64,000 nucleotides of DNA from Bacillota bacterium (GTDB lineage: Bacteria; Bacillota; Clostridia; Christensenellales; CAG-138). Below are positions 48,019-56,630 of this stretch, piece by piece; positions within the stretch are counted from its first letter, which is position 1; each line of letters opens with the position of its first letter. Under the pieces are notes generated by a model. That model was not told the DNA's origin. It was given only the letters and a program-made list of their open reading frames with translations, and searched no databases. The stretch lies in assembly GCA_023400985.1 (NCBI GenBank), contig JAEXEN010000008.1, forward strand, positions 1 to 64,000. Reading direction: 5' to 3'. A program made the translations under genes and the position numbers.

Positions 48019-49698
48019 CTATTTACCCGGCTTGAAACTGTCTTTTAAATCCACCGCGCGGTTGAAGACCGGTGCGGCTTCGGTGTGGTCATTGTCAGCA
48101 CAGAAATAGCCCACACGCATAAACTGGAAACGGTCGCCCGTTTTCGCGTTTGCAAGCGCGCGCTCCGCATAGCCGTGCTTCGTTACGACGGAATTCGGGT
48201 TGAGGCGGCTGATAAAATCCTTCTTCGCGTCCTTTTCCTCGTCGCCGTCGTCCGATACGTCCTCCTCGTAATCGAGAAGCAAAGGTTCATACAGGCGGAA
48301 CTCCGCTTTTACGGCCTCGGCCGCGCTCACAAAATGCAGCGTGCCTTTCACCTTGCGTTCGCTTTCGCCGCTTCTTGTGGCGGGGTCGTAGGTGCAGTAA
48401 ACCGCGGTCACGTTGCCCTGCGCATCCTCTTCGTGCCTTGCGTACTGTACGATGTAAGCCCCTTTCAGGCGTACCTCGCCGCCGGGTTTTAAGCGGAAGT
48501 ATTTGGGAGGCGGGTTTGCCGAAAAATCCTCGCGCTCGATGAAGAGCTCACGAGAAAAGAGCACCTTGCGGCTGCCGAACTCGGGCTTGCCGGGGAGGTT
48601 TTCAAGCTCGATCTCCTCGGTCTTCCCTTCCCCGTAATTTTCGATCACGAGCTTGATGGGGTCGAGCACGGCCATCATGCGGGGTGCCTTCAAATTGAGG
48701 TCCTCGCGCAGACAATGCTCGAGCATGGCGGTATCCACGATGGAATCGGCCTTCGCGACGCCCGCGCGGGCCAAAAAGTCCTTGATAGCCTCGGCGGTAT
48801 AGCCGCGGCGCCTGAGGCCGCAGAGGGTGGGCATGCGGGGATCGTCCCAGCCGCGCACATAATTTTCTTCCACGAGCCGCCGCAAATAGCGCTTGCTCAT
48901 CACGGTATTGGTGAGGTTCAGCCGTGCAAACTCGATCTGGCGGGGGCGCGGGTCAAACTCGCACTGCTCGGTCACCCAGTCGTAAAGGGGCCTGTGCGCC
49001 TCGTATTCGAGCGAGCAAAGCGAATGCGTAACGCCCTCGAGCGCGTCCTGGATGGGATGCGCAAAATCGTACATGGGGTAAATGCACCATTTGTCGCCGG
49101 TGTGGTGGTGCGTCACGTGCAAGATCCGGTAGAGCGCCGGGTCGCGCATGTTGATGTTGGGGGACGCCATGTCGATCTTGGCGCGCAGCGTGTACTCGCC
49201 GTCTTTGAACTCGCCCTGTTTCATGCGCTCGAAAAGGTCGAGGTTTTCTTCGACCGGCCTGTTCCGCCAGGGGCTGTTTTTTCCGGGCTCGGTGAGCGTG
49301 CCGCGGAAAGAGCGCATCTCGTCCTTTGAAAGCGCGTCCACATACGCGGCGCCCTTTTTGATGAGCTTCACCGCAAGGTCGTAGCAGGTATCGAAATAGT
49401 CGGAACCGTACAGGAGCTTATCCCATTTGAAGCCCAGCCATTTTATGTCGTACTCGATGGCGTCTACGTATTCGACGTCCTCCTTGGTGGGGTTAGTGTC
49501 GTCAAAACGCAAGTTGCACTTGCCGCCGTATTTTTCCGCGATGCCGAAATCGATCCATAGCGCCTTCACGTGGCCGATATGGAGGTAGCCGTTCGGCTCG
49601 GGCGGGAAGCGGGTTTGGACGCGAACTCCTTTTTGCGCGATGTCCTGCTCCACGATCTCCTCGATAAAGTTTTTCGGTGCCTTTAGAAGTTCTTCCAT
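48019..49698 (-). CDS. glnS: Glutamine--tRNA ligase
   Basis: 559 aa; ATG 49698 after GGAAAG. It has RFPPEPNGYLHIGHVKA (HIGH), RFDDTNPTKEDVEYV, MSKRYLRRLV (MSK motif), the PMYDFAHPIQDALEGVTHSLCS block, and a two-barrel anticodon domain ending FNRAVDLKDSFKPGK. It charges tRNA-Gln directly, so this organism need not rely on GatCAB for glutamine. Possibly acquired by transfer in this lineage, as direct GlnRS is not universal in Firmicutes. Cotranscribed with the genes upstream. Confidence 0.95.
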   Translation of the reverse strand: MEELLKAPKNFIEEIVEQDIAQKGVRVQTRFPPEPNGYLHIGHVKALWIDFGIAEKYGGKCNLRFDDTNPTKEDVEYVDAIEYDIKWLGFKWDKLLYGSDYFDTCYDLAVKLIKKGAAYVDALSKDEMRSFRGTLTEPGKNSPWRNRPVEENLDLFERMKQGEFKDGEYTLRAKIDMASPNINMRDPALYRILHVTHHHTGDKWCIYPMYDFAHPIQDALEGVTHSLCSLEYEAHRPLYDWVTEQCEFDPRPRQIEFARLNLTNTVMSKRYLRRLVEENYVRGWDDPRMPTLCGLRRRGYTAEAIKDFLARAGVAKADSIVDTAMLEHCLREDLNLKAPRMMAVLDPIKLVIENYGEGKTEEIELENLPGKPEFGSRKVLFSRELFIEREDFSANPPPKYFRLKPGGEVRLKGAYIVQYARHEEDAQGNVTAVYCTYDPATRSGESERKVKGTLHFVSAAEAVKAEFRLYEPLLLDYEEDVSDDGDEEKDAKKDFISRLNPNSVVTKHGYAERALANAKTGDRFQFMRVGYFCADNDHTEAAPVFNRAVDLKDSFKPGK

Positions 49699-49763
49699 TC
49701 TTTCCACGCCCTTTCCAAGCGATATTTTGTAATATCTCATTATGAGGGCGAACGCCCTGTGTG

Positions 49764-50282
49764 TCAAGAATTTGCCGGCGCGGTTCCTTCGATCTTTATC
49801 CGTACCAGCGCATTTTCCCGGCTCGCGAGAAAGCGCTCTAAATCCTCCGGTTTGACCGCGAGCGACGCGGTGGAAACGCAGGGGTGCATTAAAACATAGG
49901 GATAGCTTAAAACGTCCTCATCGAGCACCACGGTAAGAAGGCGCTTTTCGTCGAACAACAGGCCCAGCGCCGTGACCGATCCGGGCTCGAGGTTCAGCAT
50001 CGTTTTAAGCTGTTCGGGCGCGCCGAAGGAAAGCCGCGCCACGCCGAGCTTCTTGCTCACCTCGGCGGTGCGGAAGCTCTTATGGCCGTCCATGAGCACG
50101 AGATAGAAATCCGTCCCCTGCCGGTTCACTAAAAAGAGGTTTTTCATGTGGTGCGCGCCGATGTCCTTGCCGATATCTTCGCAATCCTCCATCGTCCGCG
50201 CCGCCTCGTGCTCGTAGCGCACGAAGGGAATATGCAGTTTTTCAAGCGCCCGCTCGGATTTCAGCTCGCGTTCGTCACGCAT
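49764..50282 (-). CDS. YbaK/ProX-type tRNA-editing deacylase
   Basis: 172 aa. The YbaK/ProXp fold shows FVRYEHEAARTMEDCEDIG, GAHHMKNLFLVNRQGTDFYLVLMDGHKSF (catalytic Lys region), SKKLGVARLSFG, and LEPGSVTALGLLFD. The family removes wrongly attached Ala or Cys from tRNA-Pro. It lies between rlmH and glnS, among translation genes. The subtype (ProXp-ala is likely) is inferred. Confidence 0.88.
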   Translation of the reverse strand: MRDERELKSERALEKLHIPFVRYEHEAARTMEDCEDIGKDIGAHHMKNLFLVNRQGTDFYLVLMDGHKSFRTAEVSKKLGVARLSFGAPEQLKTMLNLEPGSVTALGLLFDEKRLLTVVLDEDVLSYPYVLMHPCVSTASLAVKPEDLERFLASRENALVRIKIEGTAPANS

Positions 50283-50295
50283 GGTCGTTTTCCCC

Positions 50296-50775
50296 TTATT
50301 TATGATACGGTTCGTTGTTCATAATTTTAAAAGCCCTGTAAAGCTGCTCGAGCAGCATCACGCGGAATACCTGATGGGAGAATGTCATCTTCCCGAAGCT
50401 CAAAAGGTAATTCGCACGGGACAAAACCTCGGCGCTCAGGCCTAAAGACCCGCCGATGAGGAACGCGAAGCTTCCCTTTCCCTCGTTCATCCACGCCTGC
50501 ATTGACTCCGCAAGCGCGAGGGAGGAAAGCTCTTTCCCCTCGATAGCGAGCGCCACGGCAAAGTCGTTTTTATCGAGCTTAGCGAGGATGCGCCTGCCCT
50601 CCTCGAGTTTTACCTGCTCGCGCTCGGCGCCGCTTAACCGCTCGGGGGCCTTTTCGTCCGCCACCTCGATAAGCTCCACGCTCGCGTAGCGCGAAAGCCG
50701 TTTGACGAATTCCGAAACGGCTTCCTCGTAAAAGCGCTCTTTGAGCCTGCCGACGCAGATAACGCGTATCGTCAT
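50296..50775 (-). CDS. rlmH: 23S rRNA pseudouridine-1915 methyltransferase
   Basis: 159 aa, full length. SPOUT-family features: MTIRVICVGRLKERFYEEAV, FAFLIGGSLGLS and the C-terminal knot FSHQVFRVMLLEQLYRAFKI...PYHK. It methylates pseudouridine 1915 in the 50S subunit. Its start overlaps the walJ stop (ATGA at 50772-50775), as often found in Firmicutes. Confidence 0.97.
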   Translation of the reverse strand: MTIRVICVGRLKERFYEEAVSEFVKRLSRYASVELIEVADEKAPERLSGAEREQVKLEEGRRILAKLDKNDFAVALAIEGKELSSLALAESMQAWMNEGKGSFAFLIGGSLGLSAEVLSRANYLLSFGKMTFSHQVFRVMLLEQLYRAFKIMNNEPYHK

Positions 50776-51560
50776 ACTACTTCATAGCGCCCCGTGAGGC
50801 GGTCGCGGTGCGCGACGGTGAGCTCGAAGGCCGCGTCCGAAATATCCTCGCCGCGCAGTATCTCGCGCACGGTTTCGAGCGCGAGCTCCTCCAGATTGTT
50901 ATCGAGGCTCAAGTGCCCCAAAATGGCACGCCTTAGGCCTCTTAAGTACAGCTTTGCCAGCGCCTTGCCGGCCGATTCGTTGGAGAGGTGCCCCACGTCC
51001 GAAAGTATGCGGCGCTTGAGCACATAGGGGTAACTGCCGGATTTGAGCATATCCACGTCGTGGTTGGCCTCGATCAAAAGAAGGTCCGCGCCGTCCACGG
51101 CATCCAACAGGCACGGCTCCGCCACGCCGATATCGGTCATCACGGCGAGGCGCTTCCCGTTAAAGTCGATGCGGTAACCCACGGATTCGAGCGCGTCGTG
51201 CGGGGTTTTGAACGGGGTGATGTTTACGTTACGGATGTAGAAATCGCGGTTGGTCTCAAACACGCGCACGTTGTGCGGAGCAATATTACCTACGCAAGAC
51301 CGCATGCCTTCCCATGTGCCCTTGTTCGCGTAAACGGGCACGTCGTACTTTCGCGAAAACACGCCCGCGCCGTGGATATGGTCGCTGTGCTCGTGCGTGA
51401 TGAGGATGGCGCTCACGCTTTTGGGGTCCACGCCGATCTCGCACAACGTCCGCGTCAGCGCGCTTCCCGTAACGCCCGCGTCAATCAAAATGCGGACGTC
51501 TCCCGCCTCCAAGAGCGAGGCGTTCCCCGAGCTGCCGCTGAACAGCGGATAAAACAGCAT
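50772..51560 (-). CDS. walJ: MBL-fold hydrolase WalJ
   Basis: 262 aa; ATG 51560 after GGGGGAGG. Metallo-beta-lactamase fold: YPLFSGSSGNASLLEAG, the metal motif THEHSDHIHG, MTDIGVAE and LLIEANHDVDML, then RRAILGHLSLDNN. WalJ/YycJ is a nuclease-type enzyme tied to wall and DNA-replication control in Bacillus. No walK/walR genes are adjacent here. The leader contains a small hairpin CGGCC-GAAA-GGCCG followed by TTTT (about 51577-51592). Confidence 0.92.
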   Translation of the reverse strand: MLFYPLFSGSSGNASLLEAGDVRILIDAGVTGSALTRTLCEIGVDPKSVSAILITHEHSDHIHGAGVFSRKYDVPVYANKGTWEGMRSCVGNIAPHNVRVFETNRDFYIRNVNITPFKTPHDALESVGYRIDFNGKRLAVMTDIGVAEPCLLDAVDGADLLLIEANHDVDMLKSGSYPYVLKRRILSDVGHLSNESAGKALAKLYLRGLRRAILGHLSLDNNLEELALETVREILRGEDISDAAFELTVAHRDRLTGRYEVV

Positions 51561-51651
51561 ACTGCCTCCCCCAAAACGGCCTTTCGGCCGAAAAATCTTT
51601 CCTGCCCATTGTAGCATATTTCCGCCGTTAGCGCGCCGGTTTTTTGCACAC

Positions 51652-51706
51652 CAAAAACCGCCCGTATGGCGATAAAGCCTCGTGCGGGAACCCGCATATT
51701 GAGCGG
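51652..51706 (-). terminator. Terminator of the lipoprotein gene
   Basis: On the minus strand CCGCTC pairs with GGGCGG across an inner hairpin GCGGGttCCCGC, ending in TTTTT. It is just after the stop at 51713. Confidence 0.55.
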
Positions 51707-51712
51707 CATTTA

Positions 51713-53572
51713 TCAGTGGTCTAAATACCCCAAAAAGGTCGTGCGCCAGCCGTCCGCTGCTTTTTCCACGAGGTAAGCGGGCTGGTTCGGGCTGTTCCCG
51801 CCGGTATCGCACCAAATGCGGACCTGTCCTGCCGGGGGATCTTCGCGGAAGAAGCACGGTAGCATGCCGATGGAAAGCGGAAGTGTTGTTTCCTCCGTTA
51901 AAATGCCGTTTTTATAAACTCGAAGCGTTGTTTTGGTACCGAAATCGTTCGGGAGCGCGAGCTCGGTATCACGGCCGAAAAGCGCGGTGTTGTGCTCTGG
52001 AAATTCGTCAGCGCTGCGGCCCGAGAGCGTGAGCCTTTCCTTTTCCCCGTCGCCGTCGATATCCGCCTCCGTTTCCGACCACACGCGGTCGAGGACGCAT
52101 TGCATAACGATGCGCTCAATCGGCGAAGGCTTCGCGAGGCTGCCCGATATGGAGAACGATATGCGTGCGTCCTTTCCGTAAAGGAAATCTTTCTCGGGCG
52201 AGCCCGTATCACCCACCTGCCTGCCGTCGGGCGTTTGGTAGCCAGCTGCGTAAACGTACACCGTATCGATGCGCCCGTCTTTAAGCACGCCGATGATGAG
52301 CCCCTTTCCGTCGGTATAATAGGATGCGGTTCTCCTGCCGCCCCAGGCGAAGCCGAGCGATTCCGCCTCGGCACGGTCAATCTCAAAAAGCGTGCAGAGC
52401 GCCTGCGCATCGGCAAGCGTATCGTTTGGCTTGAGCCCCGCAAGGCTTACTTCGGGCAGATATTCGCTTTCAAGTGAAACAAGTTCCTGAATATGGGGGA
52501 GAAGCTCGCTTGCCAAAGCGCCGCTTGCCGCGAGCGCCGCATAATGCCTCAAGCCCTTGATGGCGAGAAGCTTGCGTTGCACCCAAATATCCTGTGGCTC
52601 GCTTAGAAGCTGCGCCTCGATCTCGCCGAGCATGGCGGGGTAGGTTTTTGAGAAATAATCGCGGCGCTCGTCGGTAACATCCGCATAAAAGCCGATGTGA
52701 TGGTTGCTTTCCGCGATGGAGCGAAACGTGGGCCAGAAAAGCGACGGTACGTCGTAGAGCATTTGGCCTTGGACGATACCGTCAAAGCCGCTTTCACGCG
52801 GCAGAAGCACCCGCATCCGCTCATCCATGCCGCCGATGGCGCTCGCAAACACGATAAGATCGCCGCGCCCGCTCGCGCTACGGGAAACGACCGCTGCGAA
52901 AAGCGTCTCTTCGTATTTGTTCGTACCGAGGCAGAAAATTCCCTCGAACGAACCCTCCATATGATCGTAGCCTCCATACCAATACGGGTACAAGCCGCTT
53001 TCGGGGCTACGTTCCTCGATAGCGGGCAGACGCGCGAGCAGGAAGCTGACATTTGCGGAGGAGGTATTTTCCTCCGCTTCGCCACGCAGAATCTGTGTTG
53101 TAGGTACCCGCGCGGTTTCCACGGAGGAGGGGAGTTTCACCTCATACGAAAAACAGAATATATCCCCCGCAGAAAAACGATATTCGTCCACAGGGAGGCC
53201 GCCGCTCGACGTGCAGCGCATGATAAAGCCGGTTTCATCGTATTCTGTAAGCGTCCAGCGGCTGCTGCCTAAAACCGCTATATAGCCGTCGTTCGATGGG
53301 GAAATGCGTATAAGACAGACCCGTTGCTCCGGACCGTCGGTCGAAAGCGACGCGGCAAAGTCCGTAAGGGGCTCGGCATTCCAGTAGTAGTTATCCACGT
53401 ACACGCCTGCCCAGTCGCCCTCAAACCATTCCCCTGCCTGTGCGGGCGTGGGGGACAACGCGGCCTCCGTCTGCGCCGGCGCGGTATCGCTTACGGAGGA
53501 AGCTTCCTGCGTGCAGCCGAACAGGTTAGCGCAAATAAATATAAAAAGAAACATTGCCGTGATGCGTTTCAT
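51713..53572 (-). CDS. Large secreted lipoprotein of unknown function
   Basis: 619 aa; ATG 53572 after GGAGGTC. A short lipoprotein signal (ITAMFLFIFICANLFGC, Cys20) is followed by a Thr/Pro linker. The region after it (about 45-200) reads as beta-rich (GDWAGVYVDNYYWNAEP, GSSRWTLTEYDETGF). The C-terminal part has an EF-hand-like DIDGDGEKERLTL segment (about 525-537), a calcium-binding pattern common in surface proteins. I do not recognise a named family. The two neighbours are transcribed the same way but have separate terminators or long gaps. Confidence 0.8.
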   Translation of the reverse strand: MKRITAMFLFIFICANLFGCTQEASSVSDTAPAQTEAALSPTPAQAGEWFEGDWAGVYVDNYYWNAEPLTDFAASLSTDGPEQRVCLIRISPSNDGYIAVLGSSRWTLTEYDETGFIMRCTSSGGLPVDEYRFSAGDIFCFSYEVKLPSSVETARVPTTQILRGEAEENTSSANVSFLLARLPAIEERSPESGLYPYWYGGYDHMEGSFEGIFCLGTNKYEETLFAAVVSRSASGRGDLIVFASAIGGMDERMRVLLPRESGFDGIVQGQMLYDVPSLFWPTFRSIAESNHHIGFYADVTDERRDYFSKTYPAMLGEIEAQLLSEPQDIWVQRKLLAIKGLRHYAALAASGALASELLPHIQELVSLESEYLPEVSLAGLKPNDTLADAQALCTLFEIDRAEAESLGFAWGGRRTASYYTDGKGLIIGVLKDGRIDTVYVYAAGYQTPDGRQVGDTGSPEKDFLYGKDARISFSISGSLAKPSPIERIVMQCVLDRVWSETEADIDGDGEKERLTLSGRSADEFPEHNTALFGRDTELALPNDFGTKTTLRVYKNGILTEETTLPLSIGMLPCFFREDPPAGQVRIWCDTGGNSPNQPAYLVEKAADGWRTTFLGYLDH

Positions 53573-53710
53573 AAATGACCTCCGTCTATTCCAAGCGGAA
53601 TCACTTTTCAACCAAATTGTAGCATCGCCAAAGCCGCGCGTATAAAAACATTTTGTAAAAGCAAGAAGGGCGAAGCCGAAGCTCCGTTTTACACGGATGG
53701 ATCGCACCGC

Positions 53711-55156
53711 TCAATAACCCGTCGCCACCGCCAGGCATAGCACCCCGACCGAGAGGAGGAGGATCGCCAAAAGCGGTTTCCATACCCAGCGGAACCATTT
53801 GCCGTAGCCGATGTCCGCGATGCCGAGCATGATGAGGAGCGCGGTGTTGGTAGGGTAGATCATATTGGAAAAACCGTCGCCGAGCACATAGGCGAGTATC
53901 ACCGTCTGGCGCGACACGCCGCTCAGGTCCGCAAGCGGCGCGATGAGCGGTATCAAAAGAAACGCCTTGGCGCTGCCCGACGCGATGAATACTTCAAGCA
54001 CCAGCACGATGCCGAACATGAGGAGCGCCGAGGCGTAAGGCCCCGCGTTTTTAAGACTTCCCGAGAGCAAATACAAAAGCGTGTCGAGTATGCCGCCCGC
54101 CGTGATGACATGCTTCACGCCCATCGCAAGCAAAATAAACGCCACCGCAGGAAGCACGCTCAAACAGCCCGAAAAGAAATCCCTTATGACCTTCCCACCG
54201 TAGCCGGAAAGCCTCCCGCACAAAAACCCCGCGATCGTGAACAGAAGCGCCATCACGATAAGCGTGTAATCCGTGAGGGACTTTATGAAAAAGCCCGCGA
54301 GTATGTACAAAAATACGATGCCGAGGCAAAGCCCCAGCGCGCGAAGCGCCTTCTTTAGATGCGGATCGTTGAGCGTTTGAGTAAGGTCGCCGTGCATGTA
54401 GCGTTCACGGAGCTTTAAGTCGTGCTCGTAAGTGAGCGAGCGCTTGGGGTCCTTTTCGATCCGTTTCGCGTAGGCGATCATAAATACGGCGAGCACCGCG
54501 TAGGCAAGCACAAACATGAGCACGCGAAGCGTCAGGCCGGAAAAGACCGGAACATCCGCAAGCTCCTGCGCGACGACCACCGTGAACGGGTTGAAGGTGC
54601 CCGCCGCAAACCCCATGCCGATCGCGAACGCGCTTATGCCGAGGCCCATGAGGGAATCCCACCCCATGGAAAACGAGATGGCGACGGCGATGGGCACGAG
54701 CGTGATGCCTTCTTCAAATATGCCGACCGCAGAGCCGAGTATCATGAACACGAGCAGCAAAACGCCCATCATCTGGTATTTTTTACTTCCGAAACGGCTT
54801 ATGGTAACGGCCATCAGCCGCCGTAAGACGCCGCTTTTTTCGAGCACCGCGAACGTGCCGCCCACAAGCGTCAAAAATACCATGATGCCGATGGCAATTA
54901 CCGAATCGGGCGAGGCGAGCACCTCGAAGGGCGCCGTGAACCAGCGCCATACGGGAAGCGGCTTTGCGGACGGGTTCTCATGATAAGAATTGGGCACCAC
55001 CTGTTCCTGCCCGTCCACGTTTACTCGGTCGTAGCTTCCCTGCGGAAGCACGCGCGTGAGCACGCCCGCCGCCACGATAAGCGCGAGAAGCAAAATAAGC
55101 ACGCTCACAAACGTGCGTTTTTGGATGCTGAGGCCCGCTTTCCGCTCCTGTTCCAT
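53711..55156 (-). CDS. YfcC-family amino-acid/dicarboxylate transporter
   Basis: 481 aa, about 12 membrane spans. It has VLTRVLPQGSYDRVNVDGQE, GGTFAVLEKSGVLRRLM, GFAAGTFNPFTVVVAQELA and GDGFSNMIYPTNTALL, patterns of the YfcC/C4-dicarboxylate anaerobic-carrier group, which exchanges or imports amino acids, peptides or organic acids. In an amino-acid fermenter it could import substrates for the ior operon; this is inference. An AAAGGGG site precedes ATG 55156. Confidence 0.82.
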   Translation of the reverse strand: MEQERKAGLSIQKRTFVSVLILLLALIVAAGVLTRVLPQGSYDRVNVDGQEQVVPNSYHENPSAKPLPVWRWFTAPFEVLASPDSVIAIGIMVFLTLVGGTFAVLEKSGVLRRLMAVTISRFGSKKYQMMGVLLLVFMILGSAVGIFEEGITLVPIAVAISFSMGWDSLMGLGISAFAIGMGFAAGTFNPFTVVVAQELADVPVFSGLTLRVLMFVLAYAVLAVFMIAYAKRIEKDPKRSLTYEHDLKLRERYMHGDLTQTLNDPHLKKALRALGLCLGIVFLYILAGFFIKSLTDYTLIVMALLFTIAGFLCGRLSGYGGKVIRDFFSGCLSVLPAVAFILLAMGVKHVITAGGILDTLLYLLSGSLKNAGPYASALLMFGIVLVLEVFIASGSAKAFLLIPLIAPLADLSGVSRQTVILAYVLGDGFSNMIYPTNTALLIMLGIADIGYGKWFRWVWKPLLAILLLSVGVLCLAVATGY

Positions 55157-55226
55157 GTGGCATCCCCTTTTTGCTTTATACTATCATAAAAGCTATATAT
55201 AAGGAAGTCGCCGTGTCTTCTGTGTC

Positions 55227-55256
55227 TTGTCAATCCCGCGTTCCGGGTTGTATCAT
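55227..55256 (+). promoter_or_regulatory. Promoter of the acyltransferase gene
   Basis: TTGTCA (55227-55232) and TATCAT (55251-55256), 18 bp apart. It lies between the divergent transporter and acyltransferase genes. Confidence 0.5.
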
Positions 55257-55331
55257 AAATATATGGGGGCTTTGTCAAATTTCCGTGCGGCTGCCGGGCG
55301 GGGCAAGCTTACCTGAAACGGGGTGACACCT

Positions 55332-56489
55332 ATGAAAAATGCCGAAAAGGACCGAGCGCGCCACCTGAGGGCATTCCGGTTTTTGAGCGCGGCCGTGCGG
55401 CCGATATTCTGCCGGCTGTTTCGTTATACGCCCGTACAGATAACGGGTGTGGAGGGCCCTTTTTTGGTGTTCGCCAATCATAACGCGGAGCTCGATCCGG
55501 TGCTTGTGAACCTGGCGTTCAAAGAGCAGATGTACTTCGTGGCGAGCGAGCATATCTTTCGAAAGGGCTTTTTCTCAAAGCTTCTGGTGCGGTATTTCGA
55601 CCCCGTTTCCCGCCTAAAAGGCGGCACGGAGGCGAGCGCCGCCATGGAAATGTTAAGAAGGCTTCGCCGCGGCTATAATATATGCGTGTTTGCCGAGGGC
55701 GACCGTTCTTTCAACGGCGTCACCTTCCCCATACCGCCCGCTACGGGCAAGCTTGCCAAGGCGGCGGGCGTACCCGTCATCACCTATAAGCTCGAGGGCG
55801 GATACCTTACCACGCCGCGATGGGGCAAAAAAATGCGTCGCGGCAAAATGCTCGGCTATACGGTAAACGTCTATTCCCCCTCCGAGCTCAAGGCCATGAG
55901 CGCCGATGAGGTGAACCGCGTTCTGGCGGAAGACCTTTTTGAGGACGCCTATGAGCGGCAGGAGCAGGACCCGGTCCGCTTCAGGGGGAAAGATCGGGCG
56001 GAATGGCTCGAGACAGCGCTTTATCTTTGCCCAAGCTGCGGCGGAGCCGGCACGCTCAGAAGCCATAAAAACGAGTTTTTCTGCGGCTGCGGTCTGCGTG
56101 CAGAATTTACGGAATACGGATATTTAGAGGGCAATGCCCCTTATAAAACCGTCACCGAATGGGATGCCTGGCAGGCTGAGAGGCTCAAAGAGATCGCGAA
56201 AGAGGATGGCAGCGGGCCCGTATTTACGGATGCAAACGTACGCCTTGTGCGCGTTTTGCCCGATCATAAAGAAGAACCGGTGGCGCAGGGAATTCTCACC
56301 ATGTACCGCGACCGTATCGAGTGCGGGGGGACGACGCTTTTTATTGCCGATATCTCCGCTATGGCGGTATACGGCCGCGCGAACGTGACCTTCACCCACA
56401 GGGAAGGCCACTACGAGCTCCTCGGCGCGCCGCCGTTTTGCGGCAGGAAGTATTTTCAGCTGTTCGGGTTCCTGAAGGAAAATGCCTGA
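55332..56489 (+). CDS. PlsC-like acyltransferase with zinc-finger extension
   Basis: 385 aa; ATG 55332 after GGGGTGA (a GTG at 55323 is possible). The acyltransferase motifs are FANHNAELDPVL (HxxxxD), EGDRSFNG and VPVITYKLEGG, as in 1-acyl-glycerol-3-phosphate acyltransferases. After about residue 220 there is an extra domain with CPSCGG and CGCG (a likely zinc ribbon, about 231-256) and a beta-rich tail. The family acylates lysophosphatidate or related lipids at the membrane; the extension makes the exact acceptor uncertain. Confidence 0.82.
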   Translation: MKNAEKDRARHLRAFRFLSAAVRPIFCRLFRYTPVQITGVEGPFLVFANHNAELDPVLVNLAFKEQMYFVASEHIFRKGFFSKLLVRYFDPVSRLKGGTEASAAMEMLRRLRRGYNICVFAEGDRSFNGVTFPIPPATGKLAKAAGVPVITYKLEGGYLTTPRWGKKMRRGKMLGYTVNVYSPSELKAMSADEVNRVLAEDLFEDAYERQEQDPVRFRGKDRAEWLETALYLCPSCGGAGTLRSHKNEFFCGCGLRAEFTEYGYLEGNAPYKTVTEWDAWQAERLKEIAKEDGSGPVFTDANVRLVRVLPDHKEEPVAQGILTMYRDRIECGGTTLFIADISAMAVYGRANVTFTHREGHYELLGAPPFCGRKYFQLFGFLKENA

Positions 56490-56630
56490 AAGAAAACTTT
56501 TGTTTATTTCTGCGTATTTCCAAGCGTTTCGTGCTATAATTGCGGCGGAACGCTGTTTTTAAAAAGACGTGCCGCTGCGGGCGGAACCGATTCCCGGTGC
56601 GGCGCGTTTTATCATAAGGGGTATAACCGG